The notes: generated by a model not told the origin, from the letters alone. A stretch of DNA of 11,925 nt from Thermotogaceae bacterium (GCA_027038385.1 JALVXE010000085.1:1-11925), one strand, 5' to 3'. Numbered from the stretch's first letter, positions 1-7,623 are shown. Made by a program: numbers and translations.

Positions 1-845
1 TTCTGATGCTTCGCGGCCAGTTGGTTTATCCTGAGCCCCACGTCTTTCGATCCGGTGAAAGCTATGAACCTCGTGTCTTTGTGAGAGACGAGGTAATCCC
101 CGATTTCCGCACCACTGCCAGGTAGGAAGTTTATCACTCCATCCGGAAGCCCTGCTTCCATCATTATCTCGTAAAATTTGTATCCTATGATGGGTGAATC
201 GGATGCTGGTTTCAAAACAACGGTGTTTCCGGTGACGATTGAAGCCAATGTCATGCCTCCGAGTATCGCGAGTGGGAAATTCCAAGGTGGTATGACAACG
301 CCGACTCCCAGCGGAATGTACCTGTACTCGTTTCTCTCACCTGGTATCTGGTGGACTGGCTGGCCCTGGGAGTACTTCAGCATCTGACGGGAATAGTACT
401 CGAGGTAATCTATCGTTTCCGCAACATCTGCCCATGCTTCGATCCAATTTTTCCCGACTTCCTTTACCATCCACGCGGAGAGTTCGTAGGCTCTATCTTT
501 CATGATCTTTGAAGCTTTCAGGAGTATTTCTGCCCTCTTCCAGGCTGGCCATTTCTTCCATTCTTTGAAGGCTTTCCAAGCTACTTCAAGGGCTTTCTCC
601 GCCAGTTCTCTGCTGGCTTTTGAAACCACTCCAACCGTCTCTTCGTATCTCGCGGGATTTATGGATTTTATCTTCCTGTCGGTGTGGTATTCTTTAGCGC
701 CTATGACTATCGGGTATTCCTTGCCCAGCTCGGATTCGACTTTTGCTATTGCTTCCTTCATCTTTTTCTCATCTTCTGGAGCTGAAAAATCAATTATCGG
801 AAAATTTTCAAACGGTTTTATCACGGTGTACTCGAAATCCGTCAT
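1..845 (-). CDS. pruA: 1-pyrroline-5-carboxylate dehydrogenase, N-terminal part (runs off left edge)
   Basis: NAD(P)-dependent aldehyde dehydrogenase that oxidises L-glutamate gamma-semialdehyde (open form of pyrroline-5-carboxylate) to glutamate, the second step of proline breakdown, in the cytoplasm. Reading leftward from ATG 845, about 281 residues are visible of roughly 520 usual for the family. Seen: the aldehyde-dehydrogenase core motif PPWNFP at residues 186-191 (Asn189 is the conserved oxyanion-hole Asn), followed by TGNTVVLKPAS, a PGSGAEIGDYLV stretch and FTGSKDVG at about 263-270 (NAD-binding region). The N-terminal extension and the PGSGAE/FTGS signatures fit the RocA/PruA-like branch rather than general ALDHs. 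The catalytic Cys lies beyond the window. Start choice: SD GGGAGGG (852-858) lies 6 nt upstream. It is transcribed away from the gcvT cluster. Substrate assignment is by family resemblance; another semialdehyde dehydrogenase is possible. Confidence 0.88.
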   Translation of the reverse strand, partial: MTDFEYTVIKPFENFPIIDFSAPEDEKKMKEAIAKVESELGKEYPIVIGAKEYHTDRKIKSINPARYEETVGVVSKASRELAEKALEVAWKAFKEWKKWPAWKRAEILLKASKIMKDRAYELSAWMVKEVGKNWIEAWADVAETIDYLEYYSRQMLKYSQGQPVHQIPGERNEYRYIPLGVGVVIPPWNFPLAILGGMTLASIVTGNTVVLKPASDSPIIGYKFYEIMMEAGLPDGVINFLPGSGAEIGDYLVSHKDTRFIAFTGSKDVGLRINQLAAKHQ

Positions 846-965
846 GTTTATCCCTCCCTTAACATTGTTATCAAATGAATTTTATCAGTTTTCTACATGG
901 TTCACCTAAATTGATATCAACCGAACGCTCCAAGTGATAAAATCAAAGATTAGGAGGGAGAAACC
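846..965. promoter_or_regulatory. Divergent promoter spacer between pruA-like gene and the gcvT/dnaB cluster
   Basis: This 120-bp spacer holds two -10-like elements of identical sequence in opposite orientation. TGATAAAAT on the + strand (935-943) faces the DUF2007 gene, and its mirror on the - strand (879-887) faces the dehydrogenase. Both are extended -10 boxes (TG-A-TAAAAT). Neither has a good -35 at 16-18 nt; TTGATA at 911-916 is too far (21 nt) from the rightward -10. A perfect 10-bp palindrome TTGATATCAA sits at 911-920 between them and could bind a regulator of both directions. The rightward -10 would place the transcript start near 950, only a few bases before the SD (952-957), so its leader would be very short. 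Promoter calls are inferred from sequence only. Confidence 0.5.
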
Positions 966-1181
966 GTGGAGAAGAGATGGGAAAAAGTGGCCGAGGTTAT
1001 GGAGTACGAAGCTGAGGTGATAAAAAACGCACTCCAGGAGCAATCCATTCCAGTTTTGATTAGGCCGGTAGACTACGCGATACCGGCTATATTCGGATCG
1101 GGTGGCATGGTCGAGATACTCGTTCCGAAGGATGCCGTTGAAAATGCCAAGGAAATATTATCCGAACTGAAGGAGGGATAG
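966..1181 (+). CDS. DUF2007 small protein (putative signal-transducing protein family)
   Basis: A 71-residue soluble protein resembling the DUF2007 family: an N-terminal 'W.KVAEVMEYEAEVIKNALQE' helix region (contact with a partner assumed), then a short strand IPVLIRP, a Gly-rich loop GSGGMVEILVP and a final helix DAVENAKEILSEL. Such proteins have a small alpha/beta fold and no established reaction; some are annotated as putative signal-transducing or metal-binding, but no Cys/His cluster is present here. Starts with GTG at 966, chosen because SD AGGAGG (952-957) sits 8 nt upstream. First gene of the rightward cluster; its stop is only 3 nt before gcvT, whose SD lies inside its last codons, so the two are probably translationally coupled. 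Function unknown. Confidence 0.78.
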   Translation: MEKRWEKVAEVMEYEAEVIKNALQEQSIPVLIRPVDYAIPAIFGSGGMVEILVPKDAVENAKEILSELKEG

Positions 1182-1184
1182 AGA

Positions 1185-2288
1185 ATGGGAAAGAGGACAC
1201 CACTTTACGAAGAGCACCTGAGGCTCAAAGCTAGGATGGTAGATTTCGCGGGATGGGACATGCCCATACAATACTCATCCATAATCGAGGAGACCAAAAC
1301 GGTGAGAAACAGCGTGGGACTTTTTGACGTTTCGCACATGGGTGAGATTTACATCGAGGGTCCAGAAACCGTGAAGTTCGTCAACTATCTGATAACGAAC
1401 GATTTCGGGTCCATAAAATTCGGTGATGCGGTGTACTCACCCATGTGTAGGGAAGATGGAGGGATAATAGACGACTTGATAGCCTACAAGATAAACAAAG
1501 AACTCGCTTTGCTCGTTGTGAATGCCTCGAACAAGGACAAGGACTACGAGTGGATAAAGAAGCAATCTGAGGGATTCGATGTGAAAGTCATAGACAAGTC
1601 TGATGAGAAAGCGCTGCTAGCCCTTCAAGGTCCGAAGGCCGAGGAACTCCTCCAGAAACTTGCAGATGTCAGGTTGAACGATATCGGATTTTACCAATTC
1701 ACCGAGGGAAGGGTCAGAGGAATAAAGGCTCAGATATCGAGAACTGGCTACACCGGAGAAGATGGATTCGAGATAATGGTGGAATCCGATGCAGCTGTTC
1801 CGCTGTGGAGAAGCCTTCTCGAGTACGGGAGCGAGTACGGCATAAAACCGGCTGGCCTTGGGGCAAGAGATCTTCTCAGGCTTGAGGCATCCTATCTCCT
1901 TTACGGAAACGACATGGATGAATCGGCAAATCCATTGGAGGCTGGCATATCCTGGGCTGTGAAGTTCGACAAGGGAGATTTCATAGGAAGGGAAGCGCTT
2001 CTGAAGGTCAAAGAAGAAAAGCCCAAGAGAAAACTCGTCGGTATGATCTTGGAGGGGAGAAACATAGCTAGGCACGGCTATAAGATCTTCAAAGATGGAG
2101 AGGAGATAGGTTTCATAACGAGCGGAGGGTACTCACCAACCCTTGGGAAGTCCATCGCCCTTGGGTATGTCAACAAACCGTATAACAAGAAGGGAACAGA
2201 ACTTGAAGTGCAGATAAGAAACAAAATGGTCAAAGCTGAAGTTGTCAAACTTCCTTTCTACAGGGGAAGTGTGAAGAATAAGAAGTGA
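1185..2288 (+). CDS. gcvT: Aminomethyltransferase (glycine cleavage system T-protein)
   Basis: Takes the aminomethyl group from the lipoyl arm of H-protein, releases ammonia and passes the carbon to tetrahydrofolate, giving 5,10-methylene-THF. The 367-residue length is normal for bacterial GcvT. Seen: N-terminal KRTPLYEEHLRLKARMVDFAGWDMPIQY, FDVSHMGEI at 47-55, and GGIIDDLIAYKI at about 92-103, where Asp96 matches the catalytic/folate-binding Asp known in T. maritima T-protein. Also seen are SRTGYTGEDGFEI, GARDLLRLEASYLLYGNDMD and the C-terminal GYV.P.....G...V..R...... ...V..LPFYR barrel domain. SD AGGAGGG (1171-1177) is 7 nt from ATG. The stop overlaps the rnhB start (GTGA). Genes for the H and P proteins are not beside it, so the rest of the glycine cleavage complex must be encoded elsewhere. 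Confidence 0.97.
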   Translation: MGKRTPLYEEHLRLKARMVDFAGWDMPIQYSSIIEETKTVRNSVGLFDVSHMGEIYIEGPETVKFVNYLITNDFGSIKFGDAVYSPMCREDGGIIDDLIAYKINKELALLVVNASNKDKDYEWIKKQSEGFDVKVIDKSDEKALLALQGPKAEELLQKLADVRLNDIGFYQFTEGRVRGIKAQISRTGYTGEDGFEIMVESDAAVPLWRSLLEYGSEYGIKPAGLGARDLLRLEASYLLYGNDMDESANPLEAGISWAVKFDKGDFIGREALLKVKEEKPKRKLVGMILEGRNIARHGYKIFKDGEEIGFITSGGYSPTLGKSIALGYVNKPYNKKGTELEVQIRNKMVKAEVVKLPFYRGSVKNKK

Positions 2289-2980
2289 GTCTTTTCAATT
2301 TTGATGAATCTTACAGAAAGAAGTACGGAAGATTGGCTGGGATCGACGAAGCTGGTAGGGGCCCCATAGCGGGGCCCGTTGTTGCATCTGCGGTGATTTT
2401 AGAAGTTCCGATAGATGGTGTGGATGACTCGAAAAAACTCTCTTCGAGAAAGAGGGAAGAGCTGTTTTCGAAAATAAAAGATCTTGGGAGAGTAGGAATA
2501 GGCCTTGCAACGCCATCAGAGATAGACAGTTTAAACATACTCAACGCCACAAAACTGGCCATGAGAAGAGCTCTTGAAAATCTCGGTTGCGGCATCGATC
2601 TCGTGTTGATAGATGGGAAGAATCTAGAGTTTTCAGGAAACACCATATGTGTAGTGAGGGGAGATTCCAAGAGCTTGAGCGTTGCTGCGGCATCGATAGT
2701 AGCGAAGGTCGTCAGGGACAGAATAATGATGTCCTATTCCAAAGTGTTTCGTGGATATGGTTTTGAACACAATTTTGGATATCCAACCCGCGATCACAAA
2801 GCCGCCGTGAAAGAGTTTGGGCCGACTGTCTTTCACAGGTTGACTTTTTCCGGCGTGATAGAAAATCTCGATGAGAAAATGCTTGAAAAGTGGAGAAGTT
2901 CTGGAAAGATTACCAACGAAAGATACAGAGCAGTTTTGAAGAAATATCAGAAGCTCTTCAAGCAGCAGAGACTCGTCTGA
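2285..2980 (+). CDS. rnhB: Ribonuclease HII
   Basis: Endonuclease that cuts the RNA strand of RNA-DNA hybrids and nicks 5' of single ribonucleotides misinserted in DNA, using two divalent metals. The 231-residue length fits the family. Seen: GIDEAGRGPIAGPVV with catalytic Asp21 and Glu22, the GRG motif (24-26), DSKKLSSRKREEL at 48-60, IDGKNL with Asp110, and VVRGDSKSLSVAAASIVAKV with Asp127. The Asp110-Asp127 spacing of 17 equals that between D107 and D124 of the T. maritima enzyme. FGYPTRDH and a C-terminal lysine/arginine-rich helix (about 205-231) follow. The GTG start overlaps the gcvT stop by 4 bp (GTGA) and has only a weak SD, so it probably depends on translational coupling; no ATG occurs before residue 93. 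Confidence 0.97.
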   Translation: MSLFNFDESYRKKYGRLAGIDEAGRGPIAGPVVASAVILEVPIDGVDDSKKLSSRKREELFSKIKDLGRVGIGLATPSEIDSLNILNATKLAMRRALENLGCGIDLVLIDGKNLEFSGNTICVVRGDSKSLSVAAASIVAKVVRDRIMMSYSKVFRGYGFEHNFGYPTRDHKAAVKEFGPTVFHRLTFSGVIENLDEKMLEKWRSSGKITNERYRAVLKKYQKLFKQQRLV

Positions 2981-2987
2981 ATTGAGG

Positions 2988-3000
2988 GTGTAAAATACAC
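2988..3000 (+). promoter_or_regulatory. Possible -10 element/short inverted repeat before yggT
   Basis: In the 38-bp gap between rnhB and yggT there is TGTAAAAT (2989-2996), resembling a -10 box, within a small inverted repeat GTGTA-AAA-TACAC. No convincing -35 is visible 16-18 nt upstream. It may be a weak internal promoter for the yggT-nadK-envelope-dnaB part of the cluster, or simply chance; the stem is too AT-rich to be a terminator. Confidence 0.25.
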
Positions 3001-3018
3001 ACTCGAGGAGGTGGATCG

Positions 3019-3309
3019 ATGTTCGTAGTCGCCAACTTGGTATATGCAATAGCTCTTGTCCTGAGGATAATCATAGTCTTGGAGTCCTTCTGTATAATCG
3101 TCTCTGCAGCCCTGAGTTGGTTTCCGTTTCGAGGAAATTTTTCCTACTTCTGCTACTCCATGGCTGAGCTTATCAACAGGCCTGTTAGAAGGTTCATACC
3201 ACCCCTTGGTCCGATCGACATCGCCCCGATTGTGTCGATACTTCTTTTGATATTTATAGACGCTTTTCTCGTGAGAAGTCTCTTTGACCTCGCGGAGGTG
3301 CTGAGATGA
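3019..3309 (+). CDS. yggT: YggT-family small integral membrane protein
   Basis: A 96-residue membrane protein of the YggT family (YlmG/YggT). Seen: a first hydrophobic stretch at about residues 2-36 (probably one or two membrane passes, ending at SWFP), then a polar loop with the family signature NRPVRRFIPPLGPIDIAPIV at about 53-72, and a second hydrophobic segment SILLLIFIDAFLV. The WFP and the P-x-x-PP-x-G-x-x-D-x-x-P-x-V motifs define the family. Known relatives are linked to cell-division or membrane-protein clusters, but the biochemical role is not settled. Start ATG 3019 is preceded by SD GAGGAGGT. The stop overlaps the nadK start by 4 bp (ATGA), so the two are coupled. Confidence 0.92.
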   Translation: MFVVANLVYAIALVLRIIIVLESFCIIVSAALSWFPFRGNFSYFCYSMAELINRPVRRFIPPLGPIDIAPIVSILLLIFIDAFLVRSLFDLAEVLR

Positions 3310-4082
3310 AGTTTGCGATATGTTTCAGAAGGAGCAGGGAAGAGAGTGCGAGGAGGATAAGGAAGATTCTGGAAGAGATCGGGGAGATAACGCAATTTAT
3401 AGACGTCTGGAATTTCAAAAAGCCAGATACAGATTTATCCGTAGCGATAGGTGGAGACGGTACGGTTATAAAGTGTGCTAAGGTCGTTCAAAATTCATCG
3501 CCTATAGTTGGGATAAAAGCCGGAAGATTAGGATTTCTGAGTTCTTACACACTCGATGATATAGAACAGTTCGTAGAGGATCTGAGAGCGGGGGTTTTCA
3601 AAGAGGAGAAGAGAAACATGATAGAAGTCTACATAAACGGCGAAGTGAACCTCGCTTTGAACGATGTGGTCCTTCAGAAAGACGTGGACGGTAGGATGTT
3701 GGAGATAGAGGTATCAGTCGATGATGAATCTCCGATGTGGTTTTTTGCGGATGGGCTCATAATATCCACTCCAACCGGATCCACAGCTTACAACCTCTCT
3801 GCTGGAGGGCCGGTCGTTTATCCGTTTAGCGATACCTTACAGATAACCCCGATTCTCCCGCATTTTCTGTTCAACAGGGCTATAGTTGTTCCATCCTCGA
3901 AAACGATATCGGTTTCGCTGGACTTTCCCTCTAACCTACTTGTCGATGGGAAGAACCTTGGAAAGTTCAAGAAAGTGGTTGTTAAGAATTCGGACAAGTT
4001 CGTTAGGATAATAAGATCTCCAAACTCCGACTTTTTCAAAATAGTAAAAGAAAGGATAGGTTTTGGCAGGAGATTAATATGA
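3306..4082 (+). CDS. nadK: NAD kinase
   Basis: Phosphorylates the 2'-OH of NAD+ to make NADP+, the only route to NADP. The 258-residue length matches compact bacterial/thermophile enzymes. Seen: the GGDGT nucleotide-binding motif at 49-53 (catalytic Asp51), GIKAGRLGFLSS (about 74-85), NDVVL (about 118-122), and the family signature DGLIISTPTGSTAYNLSAGG at about 149-168. NRAIVVPSSKTI and the DG near the C-terminus (VDGKNLG) follow. SD GGAGGTG (3294-3300) lies 5 nt before ATG. It overlaps yggT upstream and the large envelope gene downstream, each by ATGA. No odd residues noted. Confidence 0.97.
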   Translation: MKFAICFRRSREESARRIRKILEEIGEITQFIDVWNFKKPDTDLSVAIGGDGTVIKCAKVVQNSSPIVGIKAGRLGFLSSYTLDDIEQFVEDLRAGVFKEEKRNMIEVYINGEVNLALNDVVLQKDVDGRMLEIEVSVDDESPMWFFADGLIISTPTGSTAYNLSAGGPVVYPFSDTLQITPILPHFLFNRAIVVPSSKTISVSLDFPSNLLVDGKNLGKFKKVVVKNSDKFVRIIRSPNSDFFKIVKERIGFGRRLI

Positions 4083-7000
4083 AGATACTCTTCAAATACA
4101 TAAGTAAGCTCTTCTTCGGTCCATTCTTCATAGGTTTAGCCGGTTTCGTGGTTTTCGTAAGTGTGGAGCTACTTTACCAGCTCTCAAACATCATCGTCAG
4201 GAACAGAGTGGGAATCGAAAAGCTATTCGTTCTCATATACTACAACCTTCCGAGCTTCACGGCTGACGGAATACCAGTTGGAGTTCTTCTCGCCATATTT
4301 TGGACGATTTCCACACTGTCTCAGAGGAAGGAGCTCATGGCCTTTCAAGTCCATGGGATATCACTCAAAAACCTTTTCTTTCCATTTCTGGTTCTTGCGG
4401 CCCTCTTGAGTGTTTTTGTGTATCTTCTGAACGACTTTGTCGTGCCTAGCTACTACGTGAAGTCTGAAAAGTACATGAGTGAACAGATATTCAAAAGGCC
4501 GAAAGCGGAGGACTACATAGTCTCTGAGTCTGTCGTCAAGTACCAGGATAAGTTCATATATGTTGGTGAATATGACAAAAATCGTGAAGTAATGGAAAAC
4601 GTCATGATAATAGATTATTCCGGAAACGATGAGAAAGTCATGACTGCAAGGAGAGTTTACAAGAAGGGGAATAGCTGGTATTTGGAAGATGGAAGGTTGT
4701 ACGTGGTGGACAGAGATGGCATGATGAGACTTGATTCCGTCTACAAGAAGTTAAAGCTGAATTTCAAGGAGGATCTCGGAACCCTCCTCGCGTACCCATC
4801 CGAGAGAAAGATGAGCCATTCTGAACTTCTTCGGGCGATAAGAGAAACCAACGACAGAAAGAGAGCTGCCAAATGGATAGTGGAGTTGCACAGAAGGTAC
4901 GCAACTGCACTCGCACCGGTGATAATAGTCTTAGCAGGTTTATCGCTCTCTTTGCTATTCAACCTTACGAGCAAGTCCTGGGGAGTGATACTCACCTTTG
5001 TTCTGGTTGTTCTCTACCAGGGTTCGGGTGCATGGCTAAGCGCCATGGGAAAAGAGATGATAATAGATCCTGTTCTAGCGGTTTGGCTTCCAAACATCTT
5101 CTTTGGAGGATTGGGCTTGATTCTTCTTCTGTTCGTTGACACCGCCGCGGTTCAGAGGATAAGGGAAATGCTCGTGAGGATCGGTTTAGGGATACTTCTC
5201 CTCGTGTCCACTATTGGGTTTGGGTACACCGTGGATTCCGATACGGCGATACTAAGGGGAAACGAAGTTACCATGCTCGGAAACGTTAAGATATACGAAA
5301 AGGAGAAGCTCAAAGCAGTTGCCGAAAAGGCTGTTTACTACATAGATGAGGATCAGATCGTGCTCTTTAACGCTACCAGTGTGGATAAGGATTACAGGTT
5401 GAGGGCAGCAACTCACATGGTTATAGGTGATATCTCACAGGATGAATCGGTCAGTGGTGTGATATTCACGAAAGATGGAAGTGTAACCATAAGGACCGCG
5501 AGTTTCGTGATCAGCTCTGGAAAAATTCATCTGATTAAAAGCGCGGATTTAGATGTGAGCAGCGAAAAAGAGAAACTCACTTCCAGGGTGAAAGCTGTCT
5601 TCATGATAAGTGATGGAAGGAAAGTGAAGAATGGCATGGGAACATCGTTTGGTAAAAGGGGGAATAGGGACTTCATCGTGGATGTTGCCAAGATAGCGAG
5701 TTCGAAAGATTTGGAAGGCGTTATAGGGATGATGAAGGTAAAACTTGGAAAGAAGTATAAAAACATGTACTTCGCTGGGAACAACCTCATCGTGATGAAG
5801 AACAACCTTGTGCTGAACGGAGCCTATATAACGACGTGTTCTTCGAGTCCTCCACACTACTACATAGCTTTTGAAAAATCCTACGTAACCGATGACTACA
5901 TAGTCGCGAGAAACACTATCGTATTCATAAACGATCTTCCTGTTGTTTACTTTCCGTACTTTTTCCAATTCCTCAAAAATCCCAAGCCGGTCTCCATGAG
6001 CTTTGGAATAGGCAGTAAGAAGAAGGGAGTTTCTTTTTCATTCCACGCTCAGGGTGATGGGTGGAAAGCGGGTTATTCGAAAGGGGAAAAGTCTCAGGCT
6101 TTCTCCATGGCTGCAAGCCTTTACGATCATCCCCTTTCACTCGGATGGAAAGGTGGGAGAACCTCCATCGGTGTGAAAAACTTTCTTGGAGGATCGCTTG
6201 GCGTATCTTCAACCAGCAGATCTGTTGTTTATCAGTACTCCATGGGTAAGAAGATACTTGGGAAGGGGTATTTGAAACTGTTCATCAGAAGGTATTATTC
6301 TTCTGGAAGGGTTAGCTGGATACTTCCCAACATTTCTTTCGGCAAGATCAAACTCACCATACCGGTTATAGGTGGGGTGTTTTACCTGAGGAGCTGGAAC
6401 CACTCTGGAAGCCTTTCCTACAATGAGGGTTCTCTCCTTGACAACGTGGATAAGATCGTGGAAAGCGGAAAGATCATCGCAAGTTATTCGATGCCTGTTA
6501 TCAAATCAATAGGTTCTGGTTTGAAGACCTCCGCAGTTGTGACCTACAACGCTACTCCTGGAAACTTGAAGGACTACGCTATCAATCAGAAAACGTCGTT
6601 TTCCGCTTATAATAAGAACTTGAAGTGGAAATGGTTTGCCATGAGTGCACAGAGGATTTTCTCCTTTTCCACAAACTTCAAAAAAGATCAAGAATATGTG
6701 AGCAAAACACTCAGCGACCTTGAAAAGTACACGCTTTCTTTGAAAATACCTTTTTTTTCAAGCAGCATTAACTATGTGAAATCTGCTAGATTTTCAGGAG
6801 ATAAAAAACTTTCACAAAACTCCGCTGAAAACAGGATGAGTCTTTCTGGATCTCTTTCTTTCCCCATAATACCGCTCGTCATCTCAGCGAGTAGTGGATA
6901 CGATTTTCTGTCGAAGGATCACAAGTTCTCATATCCAGATTTGAATGCCAAGAGTGTTTTCTCCGTTGGAGATCTATCCTTTTCCTTTTCAGCCTCTACT

Positions 7001-7615
7001 AAGTATAAATACGATCAAGAAAAGGCGTTCGACAAGGTAATTTTTTCCGCGTCCCAATCCTATAAAAAGAAAAGAGTGAGTAATTCCATGAGCTTTTCGT
7101 ACTTTCCATACGAGGAGATCCCTATAAAGGAGATCATTGACAAATTCTCTGTTAGATCGCTCAACGTTTTGGGATTCCCGATATCCAGCGTTGGTGGGAT
7201 GGCAAAGTATTCCTTCTCAAAGGATAAGTCGAAGATGACGTATTTCTCAGCGAGAATGGTGAACAACTTTTCCAAACTGAAGAACATTTTGAATTTCAAA
7301 TATAGTAGCCCTTTGAGTTCTGATAAATCTAGAACGGAGCTCGGATACTCTCTGTCAACCTCGAAGCTCGATCCAAGCGCCAAGCTGGGGTTCAGCATGA
7401 AGTTTGATGACTCGAATCTGACATCCTACGGCTTTTCTCTTTCTCTCAGCAAGAGGCTCCACTGCTGGACCATGAATCTGAGTCTGAACGGCAGGATGAC
7501 CAAAGAAGGTGTTGAATTTTCGAAGATATTCCTGAGCTTTACCGTGAATGATCTAAAAGGTAAGGGGTTCAGCTACGACATGCTAAGTGGAGAGTACAAT
7601 TTAGGGCTAATGTGA
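4079..7615 (+). CDS. LptF/G-type permease fused to OstA/LptA-like and LptD-like outer-membrane domains
   Basis: A 1178-residue trans-envelope protein in one open frame. Residues about 1-352 look like a complete LptF/LptG (YjgP/YjgQ) permease: membrane segments near 12-35, 64-80, 98-122, 276-295, 300-318 and 332-352. The TM2-TM3 loop has SQRKELMAFQVHGIS (Glu85, in the loop that contacts the LptB ATPase in known transporters). A periplasmic jellyroll-like region spans about 125-260, and the family motif SERKMSHSELLRAI covers 241-254. Residues 364-383 form a signal-peptide-like segment. Residues 384 to about 580 resemble OstA/LptA repeats (ILRGNEVTMLGNVKIY, then KAVAEKAVYYIDED). Residues 580-640 carry an LptD signature (TTCSSSPPHYY; PVVYFPYFFQF at 621-631), followed by about 540 residues of alternating, Ser/Lys/aromatic-rich beta strands. 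Only two cysteines occur, Cys587 and Cys1129. Start: ATG 4079 with SD AGGAG 6 nt upstream, overlapping nadK by ATGA. Transport substrate unknown; Thermotogota are not known to make classical LPS. Confidence 0.83.
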   Translation: MKILFKYISKLFFGPFFIGLAGFVVFVSVELLYQLSNIIVRNRVGIEKLFVLIYYNLPSFTADGIPVGVLLAIFWTISTLSQRKELMAFQVHGISLKNLFFPFLVLAALLSVFVYLLNDFVVPSYYVKSEKYMSEQIFKRPKAEDYIVSESVVKYQDKFIYVGEYDKNREVMENVMIIDYSGNDEKVMTARRVYKKGNSWYLEDGRLYVVDRDGMMRLDSVYKKLKLNFKEDLGTLLAYPSERKMSHSELLRAIRETNDRKRAAKWIVELHRRYATALAPVIIVLAGLSLSLLFNLTSKSWGVILTFVLVVLYQGSGAWLSAMGKEMIIDPVLAVWLPNIFFGGLGLILLLFVDTAAVQRIREMLVRIGLGILLLVSTIGFGYTVDSDTAILRGNEVTMLGNVKIYEKEKLKAVAEKAVYYIDEDQIVLFNATSVDKDYRLRAATHMVIGDISQDESVSGVIFTKDGSVTIRTASFVISSGKIHLIKSADLDVSSEKEKLTSRVKAVFMISDGRKVKNGMGTSFGKRGNRDFIVDVAKIASSKDLEGVIGMMKVKLGKKYKNMYFAGNNLIVMKNNLVLNGAYITTCSSSPPHYYIAFEKSYVTDDYIVARNTIVFINDLPVVYFPYFFQFLKNPKPVSMSFGIGSKKKGVSFSFHAQGDGWKAGYSKGEKSQAFSMAASLYDHPLSLGWKGGRTSIGVKNFLGGSLGVSSTSRSVVYQYSMGKKILGKGYLKLFIRRYYSSGRVSWILPNISFGKIKLTIPVIGGVFYLRSWNHSGSLSYNEGSLLDNVDKIVESGKIIASYSMPVIKSIGSGLKTSAVVTYNATPGNLKDYAINQKTSFSAYNKNLKWKWFAMSAQRIFSFSTNFKKDQEYVSKTLSDLEKYTLSLKIPFFSSSINYVKSARFSGDKKLSQNSAENRMSLSGSLSFPIIPLVISASSGYDFLSKDHKFSYPDLNAKSVFSVGDLSFSFSASTKYKYDQEKAFDKVIFSASQSYKKKRVSNSMSFSYFPYEEIPIKEIIDKFSVRSLNVLGFPISSVGGMAKYSFSKDKSKMTYFSARMVNNFSKLKNILNFKYSSPLSSDKSRTELGYSLSTSKLDPSAKLGFSMKFDDSNLTSYGFSLSLSKRLHCWTMNLSLNGRMTKEGVEFSKIFLSFTVNDLKGKGFSYDMLSGEYNLGLM
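5155..5170 (+). promoter_or_regulatory. Candidate internal translation start inside the envelope gene
   Basis: GAGG at 5155-5158 lies 9 nt before an in-frame ATG at 5168 (Met364). From this Met the protein begins MLVRIGLGILLLVSTIGFGY, a textbook signal peptide: short basic n-region, hydrophobic core, G-x-G before the presumed cut. An 815-residue LptD-like protein could be made separately from here. The SD is weaker than others in the cluster, so this is only a possibility. Confidence 0.3.
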
Positions 7616-7616
7616 G

Positions 7617-7623
7617 AGGTGAT
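7617..7623 (+). promoter_or_regulatory. SD that fixes the dnaB start at ATG 7627
   Basis: AGGTGAT matches the anti-SD complement GGAGGTGATC over 7 bases, with the AGG core 7 nt before ATG 7627. This favours ATG 7627 over the in-frame GTG at 7612, which overlaps the previous stop but would swallow the SD. Confidence 0.7.

Noticed and set aside
502..909. Open frame of 135 codons on the + strand
   Set aside because: It lies antisense to the clearly coding dehydrogenase and crosses its promoter region; no SD, and the composition looks like a reversed gene.
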